DNA from: an uncultured Pelagimonas sp.
Lineage (GTDB): Bacteria > Pseudomonadota > Alphaproteobacteria > Rhodobacterales > Rhodobacteraceae
Direction of reading: 5' to 3'
Assembly: GCA_947497905.1 (NCBI GenBank)
Contig: CANMIH010000002.1
Span: forward strand, 1 to 64,000
DNA: 64,000 bases
Shown here: piece after piece, positions 34,668 through 43,684 of the stretch
Layout: the number at the start of each line of letters is the position of its first letter
Position numbering within the stretch: the stretch's first letter is position 1
Notes under the pieces: model-generated
Told to the model about the DNA's origin: nothing
Databases searched by the model: none
The model's input: only the letters and a program-made list of their open reading frames with translations
Translations under genes and position numbers: made by a program

Positions 34668-35345
34668 ATGAAGCGTTCCCAGATCAATGACATCCTCCGC
34701 GAAGGCGATGCCTTCATTCAAAGCTTTGGTTATCGGCTACCTCCGTTTGCCTATCTCTCACCAGAGCAGCTGAAACAATCGGATCATGCAGAGATCAAGC
34801 GCCGTCGGATGGGGTGGGACATCACCGATTACGGAGATGGCCGGTTCGACGAAATGGGGCTGTTTCTTTTTACAACGCGGAACGGTCTGAACAACGATCT
34901 GGGGCGTAAAAGCGCCATGCTCTACGCAGAAAAGATCATGATCTCGCGTCAGGACCAACTGTCACCGATGCATCGCCATGAGTTAAAGGTTGAGGACATT
35001 ATCAACCGGGGCGGCGGGAAACTTGTTCTTGAGCTCTTTGCCCGCGATGCCGATGGGGGCATCGACCGCAAGGCTGATGTCCAGGTCATCTGTGATGGCA
35101 TGCCGCGCATTGTGCCCGCCGGAGGGTTGCTCAAGCTTGAAGCCGGTGAATCGGTCACGTTGTTTCCCGATACATGGCATGCTTTCTGGGGCGAAGGCGG
35201 AGACGTGTTGATTGGTGAAGTTTCCACCGTCAATGACGACGAAACCGACAATATTTTTGAGCTTCCGATTGGCCGGTTCTCAAATATTGAAGAAGACGAG
35301 GCACCCGCCCACCTACTTGTCTCCGACTATGAGACAAAGCTCTGA
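34668..35345 (+). CDS. D-lyxose isomerase-like cupin sugar isomerase
   Basis: Cupin enzyme of 225 aa (D-lyxose ketol-isomerase family, formerly DUF1498), which interconverts D-lyxose/D-xylulose or D-mannose/D-fructose with a divalent metal. The metal motif is MHRHELKVEDI (two His and a Glu), with a late histidine in FPDTWHAFWGEGGDVLIGEVS. No sugar transporter or kinase is adjacent, so its physiological sugar is unclear. It has its own terminator. Confidence 0.85.
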   Translation: MKRSQINDILREGDAFIQSFGYRLPPFAYLSPEQLKQSDHAEIKRRRMGWDITDYGDGRFDEMGLFLFTTRNGLNNDLGRKSAMLYAEKIMISRQDQLSPMHRHELKVEDIINRGGGKLVLELFARDADGGIDRKADVQVICDGMPRIVPAGGLLKLEAGESVTLFPDTWHAFWGEGGDVLIGEVSTVNDDETDNIFELPIGRFSNIEEDEAPAHLLVSDYETKL

Positions 35346-35355
35346 TAGGTTGATG

Positions 35356-35385
35356 AAGGGCCCCGTCTCCGGGGCCTTTTCTTTT
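35356..35385 (+). terminator. Intrinsic terminator of the sugar isomerase gene
   Basis: GGCCCCG and CGGGGCC form the stem around TCTC, then TTTTCTTTT. It overlaps the last bases of the convergent RTX-repeat gene. Confidence 0.85.
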
Positions 35386-36151
35386 AGCTGTCTGTGACAA
35401 CATTGATATCCGACACGGAGAACCCGCTTCCTGCGCCGCGCACAATCATAATCAGCTGACCATTGTTGCGCACATAGGCATCTTCGGGAGCGTCACCGCT
35501 TTCAAATCCAACCTGAAGGTTCACATCGGCCCGGTTTTCACTGAGGTAGATGATGTCATCATCCGAACTCTCATAGTCCTCGACAATCACAGCATCGCCG
35601 CCTTCAAGCCACTGCCCGGTGACAAACTCGTCGTCTCCCTGCCCACCAGTGACACTATCTCCTTGCCCCAGAAACAACAGATCGTTGCCGCTCCCGCCGC
35701 GTATCACGTCACCTTCGGTGTCCGTATCGGTGCTCAAGCTGGTGTTCACGTCATCCGAGATATCCCCGTTGTAGTGCAGAATTTCATGCTGCAACTGGTC
35801 GACATCAAAGATCCCGGCAGAAAAGATCACATCGTTGCCGCTTCCGCCATCAATCGTATCCACACCTTCAATATCAACAAGAAGGTCGTCTTCACCTCCA
35901 CCCTGGATCAGATCATTGCCACCGTTGCCCACGATGATGTCGATCAGGGTGTCACCGGTTAGAATATCCGCGCCATCACTGCCCTGAGTCAGGGTGCCGG
36001 GTTTGGCGGTCGAACGGATATCCGTAAATTCGGTTTCGCGGATATCTTCGTGTGAGGTCTCGACCTGCGGTTCGCTGTCTTCGTCATCAGAAACAGACAC
36101 CACGGCGGCGCCGACTGCGGCGATGCCGAGTAAAGAAATTAATAAAAACAT
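35384..36151 (-). CDS. Small membrane-anchored RTX-repeat (calcium-binding) protein
   Basis: About 255 aa. One N-terminal hydrophobic helix (FLLISLLGIAAVGAAVVSV) is followed by a very acidic region and hemolysin-type nonapeptide repeats: GNGGNDLIQ, GGGEDDLLV, GGSGNDVIF, GGSGNDLLF, GGQGDDEFV. These bind Ca2+ outside the cytoplasm. It is far smaller than RTX toxins and has no toxin or enzyme domain. The ATG at 36151 has GAGG six bases upstream. Function unknown; similar small proteins are common in roseobacters. Confidence 0.75.
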   Translation of the reverse strand: MFLLISLLGIAAVGAAVVSVSDDEDSEPQVETSHEDIRETEFTDIRSTAKPGTLTQGSDGADILTGDTLIDIIVGNGGNDLIQGGGEDDLLVDIEGVDTIDGGSGNDVIFSAGIFDVDQLQHEILHYNGDISDDVNTSLSTDTDTEGDVIRGGSGNDLLFLGQGDSVTGGQGDDEFVTGQWLEGGDAVIVEDYESSDDDIIYLSENRADVNLQVGFESGDAPEDAYVRNNGQLIMIVRGAGSGFSVSDINVVTDS

Positions 36152-36213
36152 CATTTGCCTCAAAATTAACCTGACACAACCTGTGTCAGCTCATTTGGGC
36201 TAAACTATGAAAG

Positions 36214-36248
36214 AAAACGCCCCACCAAATGGCAGGGCGTTTTTTTTA
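36214..36248 (-). terminator. Bidirectional terminator after the ABC transporter operon
   Basis: AAAACGCCC and GGGCGTTTT pair around an 11- to 13-base loop. On the minus strand the tail is TTTTCTTTC, 20 bases after the binding-protein stop. On the plus strand there are eight Ts. No plus-strand gene ends here. Confidence 0.8.
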
Positions 36249-36264
36249 TCATTCACTTAGGAAC

Positions 36265-37818
36265 TTAGGCGTTCCACCAACGCTCCGCCATACGTGCGTT
36301 ATCCATCTGCCACAGGTTGCCTACGGTGTCGGCGGTGGCGATTTTGTTGCTTACAGCCTGCACATAGTTGGCAAACATCGGCACCAGAACTCCACCATCG
36401 TCACGCAGGATCTGCTGCATTTCGGTGTACTGATCGCGGCGCTTGTTGCTGTCGAGTTCAGCGCGTGCAGTGATCAACAGCTCCTGGAAGCGGGCGCTGT
36501 CTTTCTCGTCCCACTGACTGTCGTTCCAAGGCACACCTGCTTCATACGCAGTCGAGAACATCCAGTCCTCAGTTGCACGGCCCGACCAATAGCAGGCGCA
36601 GAAGCCTTTCTTCAGCCAAACGTTGGACCAGTACCCATCCGCAGGTTCCTGCACCACGTTGATGTTGATGCCACCGGGTTTGGCCGAAGCCTGGTACAGC
36701 TGTGCTGCGTCTACCGCACCTTCAAAGGCCGCGTTCGATGCCGAAAGATCGATATTGATCGAATCCAGACCTGCTTCTTTCAAGTAGAATTTTGCCTTGT
36801 CCGGGTCATAGGCCGGTGCTTCCATGTCATGGGCAAAGTACTGGTTTGCGGGGCCAATTGGGGTGTCTTTACCCACGGCACCGTGACCAAGCAGAACTTT
36901 GTCGACCATTTCCTGACGGTTGATGCCGTGCTTCAGCGCGCGACGCACGTTGACGTCGTTGAACGGCGCAACATCGGTCAGCATTGGGAAGGTGTAATGC
37001 TGGTTGCCGGTGACTTCCTGAATGCGCACATTCGGGTTTGCCTTCAGCAGCGCTTCGGTTTTGAAGTCGATGCGGTTGATGGCATCCACCTGCCCGGTCA
37101 GCAATGCGTTCATACGCGCGGTGTTGTCGTTGATCGCGATATATTCGATCTCGTCAAACCAACCCGCTTTGCCATCTTTGTAGTGGCTGTCGACACGGGT
37201 TGCGACCATGCGTACGCCCGGGTTGAAGCTCTTGACCTTGTACATGCCTGTACCAATGCCGTTGGCGATCGCTTCTTCGATCTGGCCCGCAGGGTACATC
37301 AGCAGGTGATAGTCGGACATCAGGTATGGGAAGTCGGCATTGCCGTTTTCCAAAACGAACTGAACCTGATGATCGGTGATTTTCTTCATCTCGGTGATGG
37401 CCGAAACGATAGGTTTCGCCGCCGATTTCGCGCCTTCAGCAACGTGCAGCTGAAGCGATTCGATAACGTCATCGGCACCAAAGGCTTTGCCGTTGTGGAA
37501 GGTCACACCCTGACGCAGGTTGAAAGTCCAGGTTTTGGCATCCGACGACGCTTCCCAGTCGGTGGCAAGCTCACCCACCAGAGTACCATCCGCCTGAATT
37601 TCGGTCAGACCGTCAAAAACCGCACCTTGAGCACTGGCAATCATAAACAGGTCAGAATGCGTCCGGCCGTCCCAGCTGTCGCTTGTGTTCGCGCCACCCA
37701 AACCTGCGCGCAGGCGGCCACCGCGTTTGGCAGCGGCGCGCAGCGGAAGGCCTGAGGCGGCCAAAACGCCGGCGGCTGCGCCGGTGGTAAGTAGTCCACG
37801 TCTGCTGATTGTGGTCAT
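36265..37818 (-). CDS. Peptide-type ABC transporter substrate-binding protein (family 5)
   Basis: Periplasmic solute-binding protein of 517 aa. The N-terminus TISRRGLLTTGAAAGVLAASG is a Tat-type signal. The family-5 features WTFNLRQGVTFHNGKAFGADDV and FNDVNVRRALKHGINRQEMV are clear. Such proteins bind oligopeptides, opines or other amines. It is the last gene of the operon, after both permeases and the ATPase, behind two hairpins. AAGGAGA precedes the ATG. A peptide ligand is suggested by the upstream proline iminopeptidase but is not proven. Confidence 0.9.
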   Translation of the reverse strand: MTTISRRGLLTTGAAAGVLAASGLPLRAAAKRGGRLRAGLGGANTSDSWDGRTHSDLFMIASAQGAVFDGLTEIQADGTLVGELATDWEASSDAKTWTFNLRQGVTFHNGKAFGADDVIESLQLHVAEGAKSAAKPIVSAITEMKKITDHQVQFVLENGNADFPYLMSDYHLLMYPAGQIEEAIANGIGTGMYKVKSFNPGVRMVATRVDSHYKDGKAGWFDEIEYIAINDNTARMNALLTGQVDAINRIDFKTEALLKANPNVRIQEVTGNQHYTFPMLTDVAPFNDVNVRRALKHGINRQEMVDKVLLGHGAVGKDTPIGPANQYFAHDMEAPAYDPDKAKFYLKEAGLDSINIDLSASNAAFEGAVDAAQLYQASAKPGGININVVQEPADGYWSNVWLKKGFCACYWSGRATEDWMFSTAYEAGVPWNDSQWDEKDSARFQELLITARAELDSNKRRDQYTEMQQILRDDGGVLVPMFANYVQAVSNKIATADTVGNLWQMDNARMAERWWNA

Positions 37819-37842
37819 GTCACATCTCCTTGTTGGACAATT

Positions 37843-37884
37843 TGACGGTGTTTCCCGTCATTATTTGACGCCCGTTGCCGGGCG
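37843..37884 (-). repeat. Two tandem hairpins between the ABC ATPase and binding-protein genes
   Basis: CGCCCG/CGGGCG (37869-37884, loop TTGC) and TGACGG/CCGTCA (37843-37860, loop of six) follow one another in the 70-base gap. Such structures between transporter genes often stabilise or process mRNA so that the binding protein is made in excess. That role is inferred. Confidence 0.5.
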
Positions 37885-37888
37885 ATTC

Positions 37889-39559
37889 TCAATTCATTTT
37901 ACCCACAGCTGCGTCGCCGATGTTATCAACTCCGCGTTCACTGAGCAGTTTATCAAGCCAATCCGGGTCCATCTCCGGCACCGAGCTCAGCAAAAGATCG
38001 GTATAGGGATGGTGAGGCGGCGTGAACATGTCCTGCTTGGGACCCTGTTCGACAACTTCGCCATTTTTCATCACAACCACCTCATCCGCAATGGATTTCA
38101 CTGTAGCGAGGTCATGTGTAATGAACATGTAGCTCAGGCCCAATTTGTCCTGCAGATCCGCCAAAAGTCGCAAAATACCCTCGGCGACAAGCTGATCCAG
38201 TGCACTGGTAACTTCGTCACAAATAATAAACTTGGGCTCAGCCGCCAGCGACCGTGCGATACCGATCCGCTGTTTCTGACCACCGGACATCTCAGACGGC
38301 AGGCGATCAATAAACTGGCTTGCGGGCAGCTCGATCTGTTCCAGAAGCTCTTCTACACGTTTGCGTTTTTCACGCCCTTTCAGGCCCGTGTAGAACTCAA
38401 CTGGGCGGCCAATGATCTCACCCACAGTTTTCCGCGGGTTCAGAGCGGTATCCGCCATCTGATAGATCATCTGAGCCTGCTGCAACTGATGATTGCTTCG
38501 CTTGCGATAGTCCAGCGGAAGCATCTCTCCATCCAATTCAATGTGCCCAAGGCGCGGCGGTAGCAATCCAGTGATGCAACGTGCCGTGGTCGATTTTCCC
38601 GACCCGGATTCGCCCACAACGGCAACGGTCCGTCCCTCATGGATGTCAAAGCTGACATCTCTCAGAACATCGATTTTGCCATAGGCTGCTGTAACCCCTT
38701 GAACAGAGACAACGGGCGTTGCCCCGGTATGTACCGCTGGCTTCTGCGGGCGCTGGAATTCACGTACGGCCCACAGGCTTTTGGTATAATCCTGTGTTGG
38801 GTTCGAGAGCATCTCGCGGGTTTCGGCCTCCTCGACCTCATCCCCCTTCAGCAACACTTTGATCCGATCTGCCATCTGCGCCACAACGGCAAGGTCGTGG
38901 GTGATATAGATCGCGGCCGTGTTGAACTCTTCGACAATTTCACGAATCGAGGCCAGAACTTCGATCTGGGTTGTCACATCCAACGCGGTGGTCGGCTCAT
39001 CAAAGATGATCAGATCCGGACGGCAGGCCATAGCCATCGCTGTCATTGCCCGTTGCAGCTGACCTCCGGACACCTGATGCGGATAGCGGAACCCGATTTC
39101 ATCGGGATTGGGCAGACGAAGCTTCCGATAAAGCTCAACCCCGTCCAACTCGCTTTCAGATCGCCCAGAAACTCCATGTTGAACCGGAGCTTCCGTGTGC
39201 TGATCAATCAATTTGTGCGACGGGTTAAAGCTCGCCGCGGCAGATTGCGCAACATAGGCGATGCGCTTGCCCAGAAGTTGGCGTTTCTCCTCGGCACTGG
39301 CCGAGAGAAGATCAATGCCGTCAAACATCACCGACCCGCTGGAAATGCGCACCCCGTCGCGGCAAAACCCCATGGAGGCGAGCCCCAAAGTGGATTTCCC
39401 CGCCCCGGATTCCCCGATCAGACCCAGAACCTCACCTCGTTTCAGGGTGAGATCAACGCCATTGATGATCGGGTGCCAGGTTTCGTCGCTGCGCCCTTCA
39501 AGATACACATTGCGCATCTCGACCAGCAGATCGCTGGATTGCGTGGCTGTGTCGCTCAT
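37889..39559 (-). CDS. Peptide-type ABC transporter ATP-binding protein, two ATPase domains fused
   Basis: 556 aa with two complete ATPase halves, equivalent to DppD and DppF joined. Walker A motifs are GESGAGKST (near residue 43) and GESGSGKST (near 315). ABC signatures are VSGGQLQRA and MSGGQKQRI; Walker B includes LIIFDEPTTALD and FIICDEVTSALD. In the second half the usual Asp-Glu-Pro is Asp-Glu-Val, a tolerated variant. It starts four bases after the permease stop. Confidence 0.93.
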   Translation of the reverse strand: MSDTATQSSDLLVEMRNVYLEGRSDETWHPIINGVDLTLKRGEVLGLIGESGAGKSTLGLASMGFCRDGVRISSGSVMFDGIDLLSASAEEKRQLLGKRIAYVAQSAAASFNPSHKLIDQHTEAPVQHGVSGRSESELDGVELYRKLRLPNPDEIGFRYPHQVSGGQLQRAMTAMAMACRPDLIIFDEPTTALDVTTQIEVLASIREIVEEFNTAAIYITHDLAVVAQMADRIKVLLKGDEVEEAETREMLSNPTQDYTKSLWAVREFQRPQKPAVHTGATPVVSVQGVTAAYGKIDVLRDVSFDIHEGRTVAVVGESGSGKSTTARCITGLLPPRLGHIELDGEMLPLDYRKRSNHQLQQAQMIYQMADTALNPRKTVGEIIGRPVEFYTGLKGREKRKRVEELLEQIELPASQFIDRLPSEMSGGQKQRIGIARSLAAEPKFIICDEVTSALDQLVAEGILRLLADLQDKLGLSYMFITHDLATVKSIADEVVVMKNGEVVEQGPKQDMFTPPHHPYTDLLLSSVPEMDPDWLDKLLSERGVDNIGDAAVGKMN

Positions 39560-39563
39560 AGTG

Positions 39564-40760
39564 TTACTCCTTCAGCCCCGAACTGCGATGCAGCATCCAA
39601 TCAACCACAAAGTTCACCGCAACAGTCAGCAGCGCGATTGCCCCCGCAGCCATCAAAGGTGCGGCAGAAATCTGTGGTGCAAAGGCGGCGTAGTTGATGA
39701 AGGCCGAGAGGTCTTTCACCATGGTGCCCCAATCCGCCAACGGTGGCTGGATGCCCACACCGAGGAAGCTCAGCGAGGAAATTGTCAGGAAGACAAAGCA
39801 GAAGCGCAGACCAAATTCAGCAAGCAATGGAGCCGTGGCATTGGGTAGGATTTCGCGGAACACGATGTACCCCAACTTTTCGCCTCGAAGCTTGGCTGCT
39901 TCGATATAGTCCATCACCACAATGTTCATCCCAACCGCACGGGCCAGACGAAACACGCGCGTCGAGTCGATGAGAGCCATGATGATAATCATTGCTATCG
40001 TCAGACCCGCGCCCTGAACCCAGGCCGACGCCACGGTGATCAGGAGAAGCGCGAAGATGAGCGACGGAATAGCCATCAGCACATCAACGGTGCGCGACAG
40101 GATCTGGTCGACCCATCCCCGCAAAGTGGCCGCAAGAAACCCGAGGCTTCCACCAAGGAAAAAGGCCAAAACCGTGGTGACAAACGCAATACCCACCGTG
40201 TTTTGCGCGCCATAAATCAGACGTGACAGGATATCCCGGCCAATCTGATCGGTGCCCAGCGGAAAGTCTGGATTGCCCCCAAGAGCGGGGTTGCCACCCG
40301 GAACTACGTTCGCCTGGGGAAACACCGTTTCTTGACCATGCGGTGCAATCAGCCCGGCAAAGATCGCAAGGATGGCGTAGATGAGGATGATCAGGATACC
40401 AAAACTCGCCGTCAAAGGCATCTGTCGGAACAGTTTACGGGTCGCACCGGTCCCCACGGACCGACCGAACAAGCGGAAGATCCAAGCCGCGATCGCAGAC
40501 AGGACCAATCCTTGGACCGCCATAACAAAGAAGAAGTATTTGTTGGCGGTCTGCTCATCCATGACAAAGCGTGCCTGCACCCAGGTCCAGATGACCCAGG
40601 CCAGAACAGCCACCCCGAGCGCATAGCCAAAGGCCACCGCAAAGGGCATGTCGCGGAATTTCGGTGCATTCCCAGTCAGTTTTTGCCCGGCAAAGCGGAA
40701 AATCCAGCCCGCCGCAACAAGGGCCACGAGGACCACAAAGAAAGTTGTCCAGCCGCTCAT
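39564..40760 (-). CDS. Peptide-type ABC transporter permease (DppC-like) with extended N-terminus
   Basis: 398 aa, about 100 longer than a standard DppC. Residues 1-110 hold about three extra hydrophobic helices (e.g. WTTFFVVLVALVAAGWIF and FFFVMAVQGLVLSAIAAWIF) before the canonical permease starting near LTASFGILIILIYAILAIFAG. The EAA-type loop YIEAAKLRGEKLGYIVFREILPN is present for ATPase contact. It overlaps the DppB-like gene by four bases. The extra helices are found in related roseobacter and rhizobial transporters, but their role is unknown to me. Confidence 0.9.
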   Translation of the reverse strand: MSGWTTFFVVLVALVAAGWIFRFAGQKLTGNAPKFRDMPFAVAFGYALGVAVLAWVIWTWVQARFVMDEQTANKYFFFVMAVQGLVLSAIAAWIFRLFGRSVGTGATRKLFRQMPLTASFGILIILIYAILAIFAGLIAPHGQETVFPQANVVPGGNPALGGNPDFPLGTDQIGRDILSRLIYGAQNTVGIAFVTTVLAFFLGGSLGFLAATLRGWVDQILSRTVDVLMAIPSLIFALLLITVASAWVQGAGLTIAMIIIMALIDSTRVFRLARAVGMNIVVMDYIEAAKLRGEKLGYIVFREILPNATAPLLAEFGLRFCFVFLTISSLSFLGVGIQPPLADWGTMVKDLSAFINYAAFAPQISAAPLMAAGAIALLTVAVNFVVDWMLHRSSGLKE

Positions 40761-41752
40761 TTCGGATGCCTCAAACGTGGGTTCGATACAATCGACAGAA
40801 TATCCGCGGTCAGGTTCAGCAGGATATAAGCCGCCGCAAAGATCAGACAGCAGGCCTGTACAACCGGGATGTCACGGATTTTCACACTGTCCACAAACAG
40901 CTGACCAATGCCCGGATAGACAAACACCACCTCAACCACGACCACACCGGTGATCAGATAAGCAAGGTTGAGCGCAATGACGTTGATGATCGGCGCCAAA
41001 GCATTGGGCAGCGCGTGTTTGATGATCACCCGCATCGGCGTAATGCCTTTCAGACGCGCCATCTCGATGTACGGCGACGCAAGAAGGTTGATGATCGCCG
41101 CACGTGTCATCCGCATCATATGCGCCGTCACAACCAAGGTCAGTGTCAGAGCAGGAAGAAGCGTTTTGTTCAGACGTTCGCTGAAGGCCATTCCGTCATA
41201 GATATTCGACAGAGAGGGCAAGATTGGGTTCATCACCGCAAGGAACAGGATCAACACGTAGGCCAGAAAGAACTCTGGTGATGAGATCGAACTGAGTGTG
41301 GTGATGTTGGTTGCGCGATCAAATACGGAGTTGCGGTACAGCGCCGCCAGGATCCCCAGAGCAACCGAGAAAGGAACCGCAATTGCGGCGGTCACACCTG
41401 CCAAGAACATGGTGTTTGCAAATCGCGGTGCGATTTGTGCGGCGACGGTGGTTCGAACACCACTGTCTTCACCAACAAAGCTGGCGAAATTGGCCTGGGC
41501 AAACGAATTGCCCAAATCCCCTTGTATGGCCCCACCCAACCACTGCACGTAACGTGTGATCGGGTGCTGATCGAGACCTAAGTCCTTACGGATGGCGTCG
41601 ACCGCTTCTGGGGTTGCCCCTTGGCCTAGGATGGCCTGGGCAAAGTCGCCTGGAAGCATATTCACTGCCGTGAAGATAACTATCGAGACAACGAAGAGCG
41701 TCAGGACCCCGAGGGCGAGACGCTGAGCGATGATTGTGAGAACTGAGTTCAA
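40757..41752 (-). CDS. Peptide-type ABC transporter permease (DppB-like)
   Basis: 331 aa inner-membrane permease. The N-terminal helix (RLALGVLTLFVVSIVIFTAV) is followed by MLPGDFAQAILG and LGLDQHPITRYVQWL, standard for the DppB group, and by the EAA loop YIEMARLKGITPMRVIIKHALPN. It is the first transporter gene and lies 104 bases downstream of the iminopeptidase gene. Confidence 0.92.
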   Translation of the reverse strand: MNSVLTIIAQRLALGVLTLFVVSIVIFTAVNMLPGDFAQAILGQGATPEAVDAIRKDLGLDQHPITRYVQWLGGAIQGDLGNSFAQANFASFVGEDSGVRTTVAAQIAPRFANTMFLAGVTAAIAVPFSVALGILAALYRNSVFDRATNITTLSSISSPEFFLAYVLILFLAVMNPILPSLSNIYDGMAFSERLNKTLLPALTLTLVVTAHMMRMTRAAIINLLASPYIEMARLKGITPMRVIIKHALPNALAPIINVIALNLAYLITGVVVVEVVFVYPGIGQLFVDSVKIRDIPVVQACCLIFAAAYILLNLTADILSIVSNPRLRHPK

Positions 41753-41856
41753 GATCCCTGTCGGCGTTTTTTTTCAGTTATCCCTCAGCGTAACCCCTCA
41801 GTTTCTCATGTAAAGGGTCCAAAAACGGATCTTAATGTCGGAAACGCGACAGCACG

Positions 41857-42834
41857 CTAGCGCCATTGCTCTGCAATTGTGTCCATAGCGGAAACCAGCG
41901 CCGCACTGATTCCCGGTTCCGACAGCGCGTGCCCGGCGTTTCGAATCATCTTCAACTCGACATTTTGCCACGCCTGCGCCAGCTCCCAGGCCCGCTGCGG
42001 CGGACAGATCATGTCATATCGCCCCTGAACAATGATCCCCGGAATCTCAGAAATGCGGTCAACATTTTTGAGAATCCAACCGTCTTCGGACAGGAACCCG
42101 GCATTGACGAAATAGTGGTTCTCAAGCCGCGCAAAGGCACGTGCATAATCCCCCGGGGCTTCGCCGCCATATCCGCTTGAATTGACCGAGGCGAGCGCGT
42201 TTTCCCAAGCGGACCAAGCTTGCGCAAACTTTATCTCTTCGCGCAGATCGCCCCCAAACAGCCGAGAATGATAGGCCGCTATCATGTCGCCACGCTCATC
42301 TTCTGGAATCAGATCGCGGAATCGGGCCCAGGTTTCGGGCCAAAACTGCCCTGCCCCGCCCCCGTAGAACCAATCCAGCTCGACCTGCGTCATCATAAAG
42401 ACACCGCGCAGCACGAGGTACGACACCCTCTCGGGATGGGAAATGGCATAAATCAGCGCCAGAGTGGCCCCCCAGCTTCCGCCGAACACGATTAACTGGT
42501 CGATGCCAAGCTGGGTCCGGATCATTTCAATATCCGCCACCAGATCCCAAGTGGTGTTGTTCACAACACTCGCATGTGGTCGTGAGCGGCCACAGCCACG
42601 CTGGTCAAATAAGATGACGCGATATACATCGGGGTCGAAATAGCGGCGCATCGCTGGGCTGCATCCGCCACCTGGGCCACCATGAAACACAATGACCGGC
42701 ACACCCTTGGGATTACCGCATTGCTCCATGTAAATATGGTGCCCATCTCCGGTATCGAGCACCCTGTAGTCATAGGGCTCGATTGGAGGATAAAGATATT
42801 GAACTGCGCGCTTTTGGCCCGGGAATTTGTCCAT
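41857..42834 (-). CDS. pip: Proline iminopeptidase
   Basis: Alpha/beta-hydrolase (S33 family, 325 aa) that releases N-terminal proline from peptides. The oxyanion motif HGGPGGGCSP, the nucleophile elbow FGGSWGATLAL, a late aspartate in GRYDMICPP and the histidine in AGHALSEP make the complete set. It is cytoplasmic, with no signal peptide. It precedes the peptide-type ABC operon on the same strand, which suggests peptide uptake followed by trimming. It is divergent from ubiG with only 47 bases between starts. Confidence 0.93.
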   Translation of the reverse strand: MDKFPGQKRAVQYLYPPIEPYDYRVLDTGDGHHIYMEQCGNPKGVPVIVFHGGPGGGCSPAMRRYFDPDVYRVILFDQRGCGRSRPHASVVNNTTWDLVADIEMIRTQLGIDQLIVFGGSWGATLALIYAISHPERVSYLVLRGVFMMTQVELDWFYGGGAGQFWPETWARFRDLIPEDERGDMIAAYHSRLFGGDLREEIKFAQAWSAWENALASVNSSGYGGEAPGDYARAFARLENHYFVNAGFLSEDGWILKNVDRISEIPGIIVQGRYDMICPPQRAWELAQAWQNVELKMIRNAGHALSEPGISAALVSAMDTIAEQWR

Positions 42835-42881
42835 AGTTACTCTATATTGTGCTTCTCAGGCAAAAGACCATGGGGAACGTC

Positions 42882-43616
42882 ATGACGTCTACAGTCGATC
42901 CGTCCGAAGTTGCAAAATTTGAAGCCATGGCCGCCGAATGGTGGGATCCCCATGGAAAGTTCAAACCGCTTCATATGATGAATCCGGTACGGTTGGATTA
43001 CATCACAACCCAGATCGCGGGTGAGTTTGACCGGGATCTGTCGCAGGAGACACCGTTCAAAGGATTGCGTATCCTCGACATCGGCTGTGGCGGCGGATTG
43101 CTGTGCGAACCAATGGCTCGCCTTGGCGCCGAGATCGTTGGCGTTGATGCTGCCGGGGGGAACATTCCTGTGGCGCAGGCCCATGCCGCTCAGTCTGATC
43201 TGACTATCGACTACCGCCACACCACAGCCGAAGCGCTGGCGGAAGCCGGTGAGCAGTTCGACATTGTTCTGAACATGGAAGTGGTTGAACACGTGGCCGA
43301 TCCCCTGGCCTACCTGACCGCCTGCCAACAGCTTTTGAAACCGGGCGGCTTACATCTGTGCTCCACCATCAACCGCAATCCCAAAAGTTTCGCGGTCGCT
43401 ATCGTCGGCGCCGAATTTGTGATGCGCTGGCTGCCCAAGGGTACGCATGAGTGGAACAAATTCATTACACCGGACGAGCTGTATGACCTGCTGCGGAATG
43501 CCGGATTGGAACCCGTGGATCGCAAAGGCTATGTCTTTAACCCGATCAGCTGGCGCTGGAGTATTTCAGACCGCGATCTGTCGGTGAATTACGTCACGGC
43601 TGCGCTGAAAAGATAG
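42882..43616 (+). CDS. ubiG: Ubiquinone biosynthesis O-methyltransferase UbiG
   Basis: SAM-dependent enzyme that performs both O-methylation steps of ubiquinone synthesis. SAM motif I is [16 protein letters not shown]. The [10 protein letters not shown]-like opening ([20 protein letters not shown]) and C-terminal [11 protein letters not shown] are diagnostic. The ATG at 42882 ([13 protein letters not shown], 244 aa) is preceded by GGGGAA; the frame from 42849 is longer than usual. ubiE and ubiB are 18 kb downstream. Confidence 0.94.
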   Translation: MTSTVDPSEVAKFEAMAAEWWDPHGKFKPLHMMNPVRLDYITTQIAGEFDRDLSQETPFKGLRILDIGCGGGLLCEPMARLGAEIVGVDAAGGNIPVAQAHAAQSDLTIDYRHTTAEALAEAGEQFDIVLNMEVVEHVADPLAYLTACQQLLKPGGLHLCSTINRNPKSFAVAIVGAEFVMRWLPKGTHEWNKFITPDELYDLLRNAGLEPVDRKGYVFNPISWRWSISDRDLSVNYVTAALKR

Positions 43617-43636
43617 GTCTGCCTGTCTTTTGCACA

Positions 43637-43684
43637 GGAGGAGGGGCAGCGCCCCCTCACCTCCGAATTTTCTTGAAAATTCGG
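43637..43684. repeat. Structured spacer between convergent ubiG and marR (two hairpins)
   Basis: Almost all of the 68-base gap is secondary structure: GAGGGG/CCCCTC (43641-43658), then CCGAATTTTC/GAAAATTCGG (43663-43684), a 10-bp stem with a 2-base loop. The layout resembles a dispersed 3'-end element that I associate with roseobacter genomes. It can act as a bidirectional transcription stop. Confidence 0.55.

Noticed and set aside
36229-37755. A 508-aa plus-strand open frame
   Set aside because: It is exactly antisense to the substrate-binding protein gene, has no recognisable domain and reflects the codon bias of the real gene. The same applies to long antisense frames at 2312-3565, 38639-39697 and 12353-13102.
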